Assembly: GCA_021234155.1 (NCBI GenBank)
Contig: JAJEKV010000027.1
Location: 9,337,448 to 9,401,447 of the forward strand
DNA from: Isoetes taiwanensis
Taxonomy: Eukaryota; Streptophyta; Lycopodiopsida; Isoetales; Isoetaceae
Direction of reading: 5' to 3'
Length of the DNA stretch: 64,000 bases
In this document: one piece after another, positions 1 through 11,429 of the stretch
How positions within the stretch are numbered: position 1 is the first letter of the stretch
Layout: every line of letters begins with the position of its first letter
Notes under the pieces: model-generated
Database searches by the model: none
What the model was told of the DNA's origin: nothing
The model's input: only the letters and a program-made list of their open reading frames with translations
Program-made: the position numbers and the translations under genes

Positions 1-11
1 ATCAGCCTAAA

Positions 12-1262
12 ATGTGTAAGAATACTCTTCAAGCGTCTGGGTACAATGTGGTCAAGATTGATCATGACTTACACAAGAAATGTATTAGTAACTTGTTGTC
101 GTTTAGTGTGGTTGGTCAATATACTGGAGCATTTCTTGACACTAGGAAGCTTGGCTATTGGTTGACTGGTCATCTTCGGAGATTAAGGTTGCCACCTTAT
201 CATACTTTAAAGATGCTGGATAAGAAGTTCTTTTTGATCATTTTTGATGATGCTGTGGCTGTGGGGCAACTGGTGGCACGTGGTGTGGACCCAATGTGGA
301 GTGATTATATTTTGTACCAGCCTTACTCGCCTGGATTTTCTCCTGGTACGACTCGTGCTCTTAGGATGCCATGTTGGTTTTCTATTCCTAATCTTCCTCC
401 TGATCTCTTGGTGCCGGAGTTTCTTATCAGTATTGCTAATGGTCTGGGTACTCATCTGGCTCATTCTATTGTTGATGGTGCTAAAATTTGTGTCTCTCTT
501 CCTTCTGGTCGCGGTCTTCCTGACTGTGTGGTTGTGAAAAGTGGCCCTATCTTTCTGAAGTATGCTTTGCAATTGCTCAATGGCCCTCAGCTTGCTGATT
601 TATTTCCTCAACTTGCTTTATTTGCAAATTTTCGTGCTAAGAGAGATTGCCCTGCAATGGTCCCTTCTTCCTCTATGCCTTCTACCTCTGTTGAGTCCCC
701 TTTACCCTCTGTTGTCCCTTCTGCCAATGCTACTGCTACCTTTGTTGTTGCTACTCCATCTGCTGCTAAAACCACTATCCCACAAAAGATTGTGCATACT
801 CCCGCTTTTGAAGAGGATGCTAGGGCTAAGTTACAGAAGATCCAGGAATTGCAAGAGCGGCATGAAAATGTTCAAGAGCATCATGAAAATGCCCAAGAGG
901 GATGGACAAATGTTAATTGGAAAAGAGCTGCATGCAATAAGGCTAGTCAACATGTGTCTCATGTCATGAGCAATTCTGATAATTTGCATGGAAGGGTGGA
1001 GCAGAGAGGAGGCTCTCCCTTGCCAGTTACCCAACAAAATAATGGGGGGGTAGAGCAGAGAGGAGGCTCTCCCTCACCAACTGCTGAACAAAACAATGGA
1101 AGGGTGGAACAGAGAGGAGGCTCCCCCTTGCCAATTTCCAGGACGAGGTGGGCTGACCTCCCTTCAGAACCAAGCGAGATGGACATGGTTGATGCTGGCT
1201 CTATTGGTATGGAGGTGGAACATAATATTTTGGCCACAAGAACCTGTTGTCTTGGATTGTGA
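12..1262 (+). CDS. LINE ORF1, DUF4283-like RNA-binding (gag-like) protein
   Basis: An open frame of 416 codons. Residues about 30-200 have the layout of the DUF4283 region found at the N-terminus of plant LINE ORF1 proteins (a YQPYSPGF-type block followed by a W-F-S-I-P-N-L-P-P segment), which in that family binds the element RNA. The usual CCHC zinc knuckle after DUF4283 is not seen. The middle is Pro/Ser/Ala rich, then comes a charged helical stretch with repeated HENxQE units (about residues 275-300), then three 18-residue repeats. The next frame (ORF2) overlaps its end by a few bases. This is the only intact frame of the element. The start is the first ATG visible and may be internal, since the window cuts the element. 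Confidence 0.6.
   Translation: MCKNTLQASGYNVVKIDHDLHKKCISNLLSFSVVGQYTGAFLDTRKLGYWLTGHLRRLRLPPYHTLKMLDKKFFLIIFDDAVAVGQLVARGVDPMWSDYILYQPYSPGFSPGTTRALRMPCWFSIPNLPPDLLVPEFLISIANGLGTHLAHSIVDGAKICVSLPSGRGLPDCVVVKSGPIFLKYALQLLNGPQLADLFPQLALFANFRAKRDCPAMVPSSSMPSTSVESPLPSVVPSANATATFVVATPSAAKTTIPQKIVHTPAFEEDARAKLQKIQELQERHENVQEHHENAQEGWTNVNWKRAACNKASQHVSHVMSNSDNLHGRVEQRGGSPLPVTQQNNGGVEQRGGSPSPTAEQNNGRVEQRGGSPLPISRTRWADLPSEPSEMDMVDAGSIGMEVEHNILATRTCCLGL
996..1157 (+). repeat. In-frame 54 bp tandem repeat, three copies
   Basis: The motif gtggagcagagaggaggctc starts at 996 and recurs, with changes, at 1050 and 1104, an exact 54 bp period. In protein it is an 18-residue unit beginning (R/G)VEQRGGSPxP. 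The third copy is incomplete at its end. The period is a multiple of three, so copy-number change keeps the ORF1 frame open. Confidence 0.9.
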
Positions 1263-2410
1263 GGGGAGTGGCTTCTTCCCTAAGTAAAGGAAGCAGGTTG
1301 TCTCTTTACCTGTCTAAGTTTTCTATGACCTTTTGTTGCCTTCAAGAGCATAAATGCCGCCAAGGTGATGTGCATAAAGTAGCTAATGTATTTGGACGTG
1401 ACTATAATGTCTTGGTGTCTGCTGCTGATGCATCTAAGGCTGGTGTGCTTACTGCTTGGAAGTCTTCTGTGGATGTCACTTTTACTCAAACAGATAGGTT
1501 CGGGCGGTGGATAATAATCAAATGGAAAGATAAGGGCCAAGAATGGGGTTTGATAAATGTATATGCTCATAATAGACCTGTCAGCGTGGTGCTTTGTGGG
1601 CAACTCTGAGGAGTAAAGTTCTTCAGCTTGGGCAGAATGTTGCATGGTTGCTCGTTGGCGACTTTAATATGGTCGAGTTGGAAAGAGATAGAAGTGGTCG
1701 CGGCTCTGAAGTGGTGCAAGGATTCGAGCGAGAACAATGGCTACGCCTTCTACATGATGGTCAGCTTATAGAGATTGATGGTGATCAGTCCTTTACGTGG
1801 TGTAATAGTTGGACAGGAGCTGGCAGATGCTCGGCTAGCGGATTTTCGCCGCTCAAATCTTCTTGATAGCTCCGTGTCTGATCATAATCCACAACTTCTA
1901 ACTAATGATGTGGCTAATTGTCATCGACCTACCAGGACCTACTTTAAGCTTAATTGCAAGTACTTGGAGGATGATGAGTTCAAACTTGGCTGTAGTCGGG
2001 CTTGGTCTCCGGCCTTCTCACCTCGTAGGGGCATGTCTGGGGTTGTCGCAGCGTTGTCTGCAGTGAAGTCATTTGCAAAAGAATATGGGAGAGTCAGAGC
2101 TGCTGAAGCTAGAGGACTATTGACTGCATTGTACCAGGAATTAGAAGTACTCCGCACTCGTGGCCATACTAGTGGAGTCAGAGAAAAGGAGTTATTATCT
2201 CAGATCAAGGCTATGGAAACTGTAAAAGTTACTGAAGCCAAGGTGAAGGCAGGGTTGCAGTGGTGTACCCGGTTCTTTTTTGCAGCTGCAAGAAGAAGAA
2301 AACTCGCCACTTCTATACATTCTTTGGTGTTACCAGATGGCGCTCTTATCTCCGATCCGGTGAATCTTAAGCAGTATCTTCATCATCACTTTTCTTCATT
2401 CTTTGCATGA
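1247..2410 (+). pseudogene. LINE ORF2 N-terminal part: APE-type endonuclease, frameshifted
   Basis: The endonuclease motifs appear in order but in different frames: an LQEHK block (family LQE[TN]K, metal-binding Glu) near 1345, WGLINVYAHN near 1550, VGDFNM near 1660 and SDHNP near 1880. The frame changes near 1580 and again near 1800. The stretch between VYAHN and GDFN is shorter than normal, so a deletion is likely. Downstream (about 1930-2400) is the helical linker that normally leads into the reverse transcriptase. The family nicks target DNA to prime reverse transcription. It is broken here. Confidence 0.75.
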
Positions 2411-2416
2411 CACCCA

Positions 2417-3895
2417 TTGCCCTTTCAGAAGGACATGCAATTGGCCGTGTTGGCTAAGGTGTGTCGCATTGTTTCTGAAGAGCAGAGGTTGCTTCTTCAG
2501 TCCAATATCGTCAAGGAGGACTTAAAAGCAGCTGTGGCTCTCTTGAAAAGGGACAAATGCCCTGGTCTTGATGGCTTTCCTATTGAATTCTTTTCGTAAG
2601 GCCGGACCCGGTTGGAGGATGACATATACGATGCCTTTGTGAGTTTCGTAGATTTAGGAGCCTTGATAAGATTTTGAATACAGGTTGTATCTCTCTCATT
2701 CCAAAGAGCAAGGAACCCAAGACTATTTCGATCGGGCGACCTATTACATTGCTTTCCTCTCAGGTACAAGATCTTTGCTAAGACATTGGCGTAAAGAGTC
2801 CGAGACATCTTGGCCGACGCTATCTCGCCAACACAATCTGGCTTTCTCCCTCGCCGTTGTATTCTCAACAACGGGTCAGCTGTATATGAAGGAATATATT
2901 GGGCCCTAAGTTCTGTGGTCATAGAGCAAAGTATCTTAAGCTTGATTTTGCTAAAGCTACGATAGTGTTGATTGGGGTTTCTTAGAGAAGTGTCTTCTTG
3001 CACTTCGGTTTGGGGAGTCATTCACAAGGAATGTCATGAAGCTCCATACATCATCCAGATCTATCGTCCTTTTCCGTGACGAGCCATCTGATATTTTTGT
3101 AGTGGGTAGAGGAATTCGGCAAGGTTGTCCCTTAGCACCATTGCTTTTCACAATTGTGGCAGAAGTATTATTCCAGCTCTTCTCCGTGGCTACCCAAGAT
3201 GGCGTTATTCAAGGCCTCCCAAAAAGTGGACTAAAAGGTCCTCAAAAGGTAGCCCATTTCTGTATGTAACTCAATAAAAGTACGATGAATTTTTTTTTCC
3301 TTTGGCCTCCAACAAAGATTACCTTTATCTTAAATTGAATATTAACATGAATGCTTTTATTTTGGATTTTGAGTTATTTTTAAGGAAAAGAAAATTAAAA
3401 AAAGTACCCAATTCTAGCATCGGTGTAGTTCTTTTAGGGTGGCAAAATGGTACACCCTTTTTGAACCGCCTCCCAATGGACGATGGTCCTCAAGAGGTAT
3501 GTAACCAATCCATTTTTTTTTTTTGTTCCTAATTGCTTTGGACTATCCATGGAAGCTATTGTTTCTTCTTAGCATCGAGTTCTTGGCAATACCAAAAAGT
3601 TGCTTTGTATCCCAGTTGGCATTCACGCCTCAGTCTTTTGGACTATCCATGGAAGATTCTTGGGATGAAATCATTAGTATCCCGGTTGCAAAAGCACTTG
3701 TTCTGCTTGGAAAATCATTAGTGGGTTGCAAACACTTGTTCCATGCCCTGTTAAAATCATGCCCGGTAGAATCACTGGCTAAATGTATTCTTAGTGATAC
3801 TCATGTCTACATGGCGTCTGCTCTATTAGCTCCAAGCAAAAAAATGGAGGAGATTGTGCGCGTATCGTCGTAAATTTTATTTGGGGTGGAAATGA
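2417..3895 (+). pseudogene. LINE ORF2 reverse transcriptase remnant, catalytic YADD block not found
   Basis: Reverse transcriptase blocks can be followed across frames: DKCPGLDGFPIEFF (family KAPGPDG) near 2550, an ISLIPK-type block near 2690, a LKLDFAKA block near 2940 and GIRQGCPLAPLLF near 3115-3150. The YADD active-site block expected some 60-80 residues after the last one is missing: the sequence runs into stops and T-rich DNA at about 3270-3310. Positions 3535 and 3637 share the 20-base string ttggactatccatggaag(a/c), a small internal duplication. This part is dead. Confidence 0.7.
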
Positions 3896-5111
3896 GTTAG
3901 GAACGGTGGTCAAGATAGCTTGGGCGAAATGCATTAGACTAAGGCAGCTGGTGGCCTTGGTATGTTGGATTTTCACCTCCAAAGCAAGGTGATGATATCA
4001 AAGTTTATTTGGAGGATTTTCATTGGTAAGGATGATTCTCCTGGCCTGAGGTTGTTGGTGCAAAATGATTCAAAGATTGTCTCCCATTTCATAAGGCCAC
4101 CATTAAGCCCCTCCTTCCTTGGGCTTTGCTTTATTATATGCATCCGTATTTCTAAAGGGGTTGCTTGCTGCTTGGAACACTGTCAGATCTCTTTTCCATA
4201 TTAATCCTGAGGCATGTCTTCAGTTGTCCACTCCATGCTAGTGGATTCCTTTGCAGGACACTCCAGAGAATGTGCCTCTAAGTGTGGTTGTTCATCCAAA
4301 GACACAACGACGATGGATAGCAGCTGGTATAAGCACTATTGCAGCTTGGTATGAGTCTGGTCATCTCATGCCATGGGAAGCATTTAGAACAAAGTTCTTG
4401 TTGTACAGATGGGACAGAATAATCTGGAATCATATTGCTGCATTGTTGCCACAGGATTCTGGTCCACAGATTGAGGTAGTCGTATGAGGTTGCCATCAGG
4501 ATATCCAGCTAAGGCGGTTTGTGTCTTCTGTGTATAAATTGCTTTTGCATTCTGAAATCCTACCTCCATCTAATAGGTGGCATCTTCAGGTCCCTCAGCC
4601 ACAATGGAATGGTGTTTGGACATGGGTATGGGATAAGCTGCTTCATCCCAAAGTAGTAGTTTTGTGGTGGCAAGTGATCCATAGATGCCTCAGAGTCAAC
4701 AGGTTAGTCCATAAAATGGATAATCGGATTTCAGAGCTCTGCCCTTTATACTAGCAAAGGGTTGAGAGTATTGAGCATTGTTTCTTCTTGTGTGAGCGGC
4801 TTCGGCATGCATGGTCTTGGTTGTTGACCCTATTTGGCACGTCTCGATCTAGCCAGCAAATTTTGCTTGCTATCTATCCTGATGCTTGGCCCAAACTATG
4901 GAAACGAGCTTTTCATCTCGCACGTGGCTGGCTTTTATGGTCAATCTGGAAGAGAAGGAGGTTGTTTATCTTTAAGGGCGTAGATACTGCAGATGAGATT
5001 GTTCTTCAGTGGGTGCAAAATAAAATTGTTATGGCTTACAATTGTTCTTCTCTTGATCAAGAGAAGAAAGTACTGATCTGGCATACTTACCTTCAGATTC
5101 ATTTTGCATAG
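3896..5111 (+). pseudogene. LINE ORF2 C-terminal part with zf-RVT domain, interrupted
   Basis: The segment at 4521-5111 carries the zf-RVT pattern of plant LINEs: WTWVWDKLLHPKVVVLWWQ, then LRVNRLVHK, a short Cys-containing loop, and the helical tail (WLLTLFG...FHLARGWLLWSIWKRRR). The stretch at 3960-4490 matches the linker between reverse transcriptase and zf-RVT (LDFHLQSKVMISKFIWRI). Stops near 3870, 4200, 4485 and 4754 break it. An RNase H domain, present in some plant LINEs, was not seen. Confidence 0.65.
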
Positions 5112-5222
5112 GCAGGTGGTTGTGCTCAGTTGGATCGGTTTGTCCACTGGGGTTATAATCCTATCTTTGCATGTTATGTTGCTCTAAGTTGGTGAATAAA
5201 ACTTGTCGTCCTTCAAAAAAAA

Positions 5223-6078
5223 AAACAATGTGCTTACTCCAGAAAGGAAGACTAACGATAAGAACCAATTCGAAGATACTAGATCCAGATGCGTTCCATC
5301 ATTTCTGAATCAAGAGAGGAGCACTGATAGGCTGTCAGTATCTTTTTCTGGGCCACCGTAATAACACCATGTGCAGATGAATAAATGCCTTGGAAGATGT
5401 GGTGTTTGTGACGCTCTCATATCGACCATAGGAGCCAACCAAAACTAAGATGGAATGCCCTCTGTTTAGCTGAGGGCCATGCATTAGGATAGGACGCCAA
5501 GAGGATGCATCGGCAGTCCAAAGTACTGTTAAACAAGCCTTAATGAGGAATTTGGCTGTCAGCGAGTTTTAGCTAACTTAAGATTATGCATAAAAAGCAA
5601 ATGGGTCCAAGAGTTGAGCTCTTGACTCAGCAAAGGTCTGAAATTGATGTTTCTCATATATCTGTGAGTGATCATGTTAAAATCAATAGTAATTAAACAC
5701 TCATCATACGGAATATCGTTAAGGCTGATTCCAATGATAGTCTAGGAAGAACTTCTATCACCTAGCTAATTATAAGCATATATATATTAACAAAAGCAAA
5801 CCTGGTGTTAGCAATATCCCCATGAAGGATCTGCCATCTGCCACTATTGTCATGCACCATCTATATATTAGAAAGTTCTAAACTATCCCTCCAAGCTAAA
5901 GAAATGCCTGCAGAATTTATACTTGCTTTGACAGCCTAGAGCTTGAAGTTAGAAGGAAGAGCATTAGATAAAAGCCTCGTAGAATTATCATCATGAAGTT
6001 TATGCTTTTTCTATGCTTTTGAAAATAGAAAACAATATCAAAATTAATAGAGGAGAGGCAAAATTTAAGCCTATTATT
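5223..6078. other. Non-coding stretch, no gene seen
   Basis: AT-rich sequence after the LINE tail. I see no reading frame with recognisable motifs, no tRNA and no long repeat here. Confidence 0.5.
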
Positions 6079-6540
6079 GTGCTACATATTCTAAACGAGG
6101 TGCACCCTGGACTACCTCAATCGTCGGATCTGTACATCATATGGCCCAGATCGCATGTTGGGGCTTCTGGGTGCCTCTTGTTTCAATTATGGTCATTTAT
6201 GACTGGGGGCACCTATGATTTTGAAATATGGAATACAGTGCTCCTAAGCTTTTGGAATATGAAATACTAATCTATATACGAGTTCGCCTGCCATTTTAGA
6301 ATTTGAGATACGAAGACTCGAACCTCTACCAAAATAATTCGATATCCTAATAAGAATACTTTAACCAATGCAACCAGCAAAATAACGTGCTTATTTTATC
6401 TATTGAATCTATATTTTTTTTTTCTTTTTAATAATAAGCTATTCAATTGTCTTGGGGGTATAGTCTATGGTCTCAAGGATAGTGATTTATGCATCCATAT
6501 CAAATCCCCCTGGAACCCCCTATTATTGTGCTATATATTG
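6079..6540 (+). repeat. Dispersed repeat family A, copy 1
   Basis: This 460 bp block is similar along its length to 19446-19852: both run from a gctacatattct...gaggtg start through a tatgattttgaaata segment, a 'gaacctctaccaaaa' segment, a T-rich tract, and end in a 'ggaaccc...ttattgtgctayatatt' block. It has no coding capacity. It may be part of an old LTR or a non-autonomous element; no termini could be fixed. The first copy both starts and ends with attattgtgctayatatt. Confidence 0.7.
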
Positions 6541-6786
6541 ATATTAGAGTTGATGCCTTGGAGATTCCAAGAGAGGCATCTTAAATTAATATCCATACAA
6601 AAGGATTTTTTTTATTATGAACCCTTGAACTTTTTCTGGCACGTTCATGATTGTGCTTTTTACCTTGTCCTTTCTTTCTTTAAGAGACCACCTTCCAAGT
6701 ATCATTCTCCTTTCTATCAAAAACTTCATCATATTTTGTGTATTTGAGCTTTTCATTATCGGAGAAGTCACTTTCATAATGGAAAT

Positions 6787-8403
6787 TGTGACATTCCATG
6801 TACTTATATGGTATACGTATAACTACCCTGACACGTCACCAGTGTATCGGGACCATTGAGGACTAACCTAAAAGACTTTATTGCAACTAACTTAGCCTGA
6901 TTAGGCTAAGTGATGGCATTAATTAGTAATATAGGCCAATTAGAGGATGCCACTTGGCCTAATTCGATTCATCAAAGGCAGCTTGCCATTTTTTTGGATG
7001 GCAAATTGGGCCCCCGCCCCAATTCTGCCCCAAATTCAAGTTTGGAAAGGATTGAGGAAGAAAGGAGCTGTTCTAACTCAGAAACATGATTTGTACCAAG
7101 GATGTTCTTCGCGTTACTGGCTCAAACCCAGATACTGGTTAGTTTTAACCTAGTTTGTGTTCTGCTAACCCTTGTTTGAGTAGATGAATGTGAAGGATGA
7201 CAGATGCTTTAGATATGATTGCTCTCTCTTTCTGCTCGTCCTGCGTTGTATGGGATTAAGGGAGGTGGAGACCTAAAAGCTATTTAGATTTAGTGATGCT
7301 CTTAGCTAGAACCCCTTAACATCCCAGTAAATGCGACCTGTGTACAAGAGCCTGCCTGGCTGTGGATGTTATGTTATGATTCAACCCAGATAACGAGCAT
7401 GATGGTGAAACGGAGGTGGAATCCTGCCTAGTTTGACTAGAGGATTCCTATAGTGTGCTAGGCTTATAATCGGTCCTCGCGGTGAGGCCCGGTATGGGTC
7501 TGACACCCCCTGGGTCGCAAGATAGGTGCCTAGAGGGACGTCTTCGGCTCGATGGGTGCGCCAGTGCAGCCTATGGATTTTGGGAGGTTAAAGTCGGGTA
7601 CGGATGCGTGTTCACCAAGGGTGGCACGATCCTCTAGCCACCCATGTAATCATCATGTTCTGGGAGTGAATTCATTTCCTTCCTCATCAGACCGGGGAGA
7701 TGTAACCCGGAGTAGTCTCATAGGGTGAATCCATGAGATTGCACCTCCGGAAGGCTATAACCACGTCATGGCATGATTCAGCCTATCTGCAATATGTGCA
7801 CAAGAGGGGCGGATGGAATGGACTACCCTTGCCATTGTTCTATGCCAGCCAATACCATTGCCATGATTCTGTTTGTTGTTATCTGGAGGCTTTGACCGTC
7901 GGTTGATTCCCTAGAGTCTGAGCCTGGGTTAGAGCCAAATTGATGTGCACAAGAGGGGCGGATGGAGTGGACTACCCTTGCCATTGTTCTATATCAGCCA
8001 ATACCATTGCCATGATTCCGTCTGTTGTTATCTGAAGGCCTTGACCATCGGTTGATTCCCTGGAGTCTGGGCCTGGGTTAGAGTCCCAAATTGATGCATT
8101 GCATATGTTATGTTGTTGATGGGATATTATTCGTATTGATGATGGATGGGCCACCCTTCGAGGTGGTATATTATTTGATATATTGTGTGCTAGGTGCTAA
8201 CTTGTACTTATGCTTTCGCGATCTAGGACTCCCATAGAAGGCGTGGGACGAATGACACCTCTGTGTCCTTCACCCGGGCATTTGACCATCCCAGGTGGCC
8301 AAAGGTAGACGAAGGGCCTTTCTACGGTGATGTAGTCATCATGGAAGGGGGATTTCGTGTATTTATACGATGGGAGCATCGTATAGAATCGGGGAGCGTC
8401 ACA
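6787..8403 (+). mobile_element. Complete LTR of a retrotransposon (family B), 5' LTR position
   Basis: The 1.6 kb block starts TGTGAC and ends GTCACA, the short inverted ends expected of an LTR, and is followed at once by a primer-binding site. A second copy of the family lies on the minus strand as two pieces, 22458-22998 and 34253-35104. No matching 3' LTR was seen downstream within the window, so either the 3' LTR is lost or the element is a fragment. Confidence 0.85.
7795..8092 (+). repeat. 149 bp tandem duplication inside the LTR
   Basis: The block beginning tgtgcacaagaggggcggat at 7795 is repeated at 7944. The other LTR copy (minus strand, 22.7-22.9 kb) does not show the doubled block, so the duplication is private to this copy. 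Confidence 0.85.
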
Positions 8404-8404
8404 A

Positions 8405-8416
8405 TGGTATCAGAGC
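8405..8416 (+). promoter_or_regulatory. Primer-binding site, initiator tRNA-Met
   Basis: TGGTATCAGAGC lies one base after the LTR end. It is complementary to the 3' end of plant initiator tRNA-Met (…CTCTGATACCA) and is the standard minus-strand primer site of plant LTR retrotransposons. It shows that the LTR upstream is a 5' LTR and that the sequence downstream began as the internal region. Confidence 0.9.
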
Positions 8417-9078
8417 ATGATTTTGGTGGACCAGATTATTGCATTGGCCATGTTCTAACTCGATAGAACGTTAATTAGTTGGGGACTCTAACATAGAAAA
8501 TTTCCCTAGAACCCTGTAAATAGTATGAATGATGCCCAAATTTGTGGTGAAAGTGTTAGTTGAGAAGGTAAGTTTGAAGGTACAGGGGTAAGACTATGTC
8601 GAGTTTTTTGCAGAAAGTGGTCTCTCTTTTCCAGAGGCCATAACTTTCTCTAGAGAGCTCGGATTGAAGAAATATTTGTTCCATCATGTCGAGGACCTCC
8701 AAATTAATCTAGGGCACCCTTTGGCCGACCTTCTAGCCCCCTCAATTGGCCCAAACCCCCAAATCGGCGTACTTGGAAAAAAGGCCCCTTAACTTTTGAT
8801 TTTAAGTGCCCAAAATCCCATTCACGCCAGTTTGACCGCGTGCATGTTGACCCATAATTAAAATAAATAATAATAATAATATTAAAAGGAACGCGAGTCT
8901 CATGTTTTATTGGTTTTAGGGGTTTCATTTTGAACTTTATCTTCTCCCCACACCACCCTTCGTCCGCCATAGCCGTCGGAATAGGACGCCTTCGCCATAG
9001 CCGCACCCCTCCCACGTAGTCGATTCCTGCTTACTGCTTCTGCCCCATCGTTCTCGCCCTTGTCCAGCATCTAAGCTT

Positions 9079-9854
9079 TTGCATGAAGATGGCCCACACC
9101 AAGGGAACAAAGAGCTACTCCTCCTGCAACGTCTTCCAACTCTTTGCGGGACTCGGCCTTCCCTTTGGCAATACACCGACGGTCATGTCAAGGTTGAGCT
9201 CCTTCTAGAGCAGTTAGTTCAAAGGTTCATGGAGGGAGACCGGATCCCTTACCCTATATTTCATCTCACCGAGCGATTTCTGCTAAAACTCAATGTTGAA
9301 GGGGAAAAGTATACTCTTGTGGAGCAAGAAGACCAAGTATTAACCCTTGTCCACTATTACCCTCCTGACTCGACCCCAGATGCTGCCGCAGGAGATGCTC
9401 GCCATGAAGCTGAAAGAGTTATGGCCATGGCACAAGAGGAAGATGAATGGCAGATTGCAAGCAGAGATCCAGCTGTTCGAGGGAGAGAATATGTTTATTT
9501 AGGAAGAGGAAGGGCCATAACACGAGGGAACAATTTTACTTTGTCCCCATATGATTATGATGAGGAGGCCCAAATTTTTATTTGGAAAAACATACCGGCA
9601 CCTCTTACCCAAGAGGATGTGCAGCCGTTGAACTCAATATGGCGGCCCGACCCGAGAGATACCTTGCAGAGATACGGAGGCGAACCGAGATACGACTGCT
9701 ACGAGAACAACATGTTGAGAGAGAAGCGGCACCGCTAGCAGAGGAGCAGGCAAAGAAGAATGCTGAGGATCCCCCTAACCGCACCATACAACAGAAGCGA
9801 ACACCAACCCTACTCGCTTGGGCCCGCAGTATAAAACGCGGCTTCAAGCGATAG
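9079..9854 (+). CDS. Unrecognised reading frame A, internal to LTR element B
   Basis: Open from 9079 to 9738 (219 codons), continuing after a frame change near 9640 to 9854. I do not recognise it. It is acidic and hydrophilic (EEDEWQIASRD, YDYDEEAQIFIW) with a basic C-terminus in the second frame (RTIQQKRTPTLLAWARSIKRGFKR region). The true start may be the ATG at 9083 in another frame (MKMAHTKGTKS...). Upstream at about 8850-9000 lies a leader with ataataataat and 'ggggtttcat', much like the leader of the next frame at 10290-10440. No gag, protease or RT motif is visible. It could be the gag-like or extra ORF of a pol-less LTR element, or an unrelated gene. Confidence 0.4.
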
Positions 9855-9900
9855 ACTCTCGCCGCGAGACACTCGCCGCGAGACACTCGCCGCGAGACCC
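9848..9900 (+). repeat. Short GC-rich tandem repeat (ctcgccgcgagac)
   Basis: Three near-perfect copies of a 14 bp unit, actctcgccgcgag / acactcgccgcgag / acactcgccgcgag, lie just past the end of frame A. The unit contains the palindrome ctcgccgcgag. No function is evident. Confidence 0.8.
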
Positions 9901-10444
9901 TGGTCCAACGGGCCCGGCACCCGGCCACCGGAGGCAAGACCCTTCCCCTTGTGCCCCCACCTCGTCAGAGGAAGCCCCACACATATAGACTGAGGACAGT
10001 TGCCTTGCGTGAGATCCGGAAGTACCAAAAGTCGACGGAGCTCTTATTGCTGACTCACACCATCCTTGCTCTGCAGGAGGCCACAGAGAACTATCTCGTC
10101 GCCCGCTTCGGCGATGCTAACCTCTGTGCCATACATGCTAAACGCATGACCATTATGCCAAAGGATTTGGGCGTTGGCTTGTCGGATTCATTGGGATCAT
10201 AACTAGATACCACATTTTGTATCACGCTTATAGTTTTGTACATGTATTTTCAAAGAACCCACGCTAAGCTCGAATTAAAACTAATAATAATACTAATAAT
10301 ATAATAAATGAATATTATCATTAAAAAAAGGGAATATTCCCTGACAATCAGTTCATTCTTTTAAAAAGGTCTTTCCTTCTTTTAGGGTTTCATTACTTCC
10401 TTGGCCTTCTATACTTTTGCTCCTCCCTCTTCCTTCTAGTTGTT

Positions 10445-11281
10445 ATGGATTACGCCAAGCGTCAGCAGTGGTACAAGGATGGAGTGCACTGGGATCCACA
10501 TGTCCCGTTCGAGCTTCTCCACCCTTATTTGCTGCAAAAGGTGGACCTCATTACGAACATGGAGGTTCATCCTGATTATGCTAATTTCTTGGAGTTTTAC
10601 ACCCAAGAAATGGTTCCACAATGCGAGCCTTACGGAGACTCTCCCCAACTGTATCTTGATAGAGATATCCTCATGCAGATATTAGGCGATGACCGACATG
10701 CAGAATACATCCTCCGCGGCATCCAACGACAGGCAAAACACGCCCCCATTCTTCATTTCGGCCACCAGCAGACCTATTTTGAGGTCCCTTTCGCCTTAGC
10801 TATTCTTATGGACCAATATGTCGAGGCTGGAGTTACCCCATCCGAAAAAGGCAAGATGCCTATTCCTTCTGATCCCCCTGAAGAGGAGCGGATTAGCCAT
10901 ACTGACTTCGCCCGTTAGAGACAACTAGCTGCTGAGATGCCTGTGCACCGAATTCACAAACTAATCATCGGGATTATTCTCAACAATCAAGAGTATCTCT
11001 TGCTTGAGGACATTTTGTGGGCATGCCGTGTCATCGCCGACACCCGTCATGTGAAGAAAGAAGACATTCCTTTTGAGCTAACAGAGTATTGTCAAGGTGA
11101 CTTCCTTGGTTATTCTCCCCCTGTGTATCCACCTCGGGTCCAGCAACTCCTCAAGTTCCACCCCGATGACCTGGAGCCGGTTGAGACGCTATTAGGCTTG
11201 CGGCATCTCATGCTACAAGATCTTCCTTCCCCACCACCCGAGGATGCCTTTAATGGGGCGATATGTCTGCAATATCAATGA
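10445..11281 (+). CDS. Unrecognised reading frame B with one in-frame TAG, internal to LTR element B
   Basis: The frame starting MDYAKRQQWYKDGVHWDPH runs to a TAG at 10916-10918, continues in the same frame, and ends at 11281: about 278 codons interrupted by one stop. Protein features are a hydrophilic N-terminus, a helix-rich middle (FALAILMDQYVEAG) and an acidic extension in another frame at 11244-11429 (IEEDDEGEVLYDN, EEKDELKEEE). I do not recognise the family. The well-kept frame apart from one stop argues for recent function or recent insertion. Confidence 0.45.
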
Positions 11282-11429
11282 CGTAGTTGTGCCTATAGAG
11301 GAAGACGATGAAGGGGAGGTACTCTATGATAATAGGGAACATCTTAGGGAGGAGAAGGACGAACTTAAGGAGGAGGAGGTTACGGTAACCTTGAGGCTGA
11401 GGTGGCAACCTCCAGTATTCCAGAGGTAG

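Larger units (their letters stand above)
1..5222 (+). mobile_element. Decayed plant LINE (L1-like) retrotransposon, 5' end outside the window
   Basis: The order ORF1, endonuclease, reverse transcriptase, zinc-binding zf-RVT domain and a short A-tail (about 5213-5222, after a gaataaaact signal) is that of a plant L1-type LINE. All of ORF2 is in several frames with stops, so the element cannot move by itself. The 5' boundary lies before position 1 or just inside it; no target-site duplication could be fixed because only one flank is visible. The A-tail is only about 11 bases, in keeping with an old insertion. Confidence 0.85.

Noticed and set aside
207-572. 121-codon minus-strand frame
   Set aside because: Antisense shadow of LINE ORF1.
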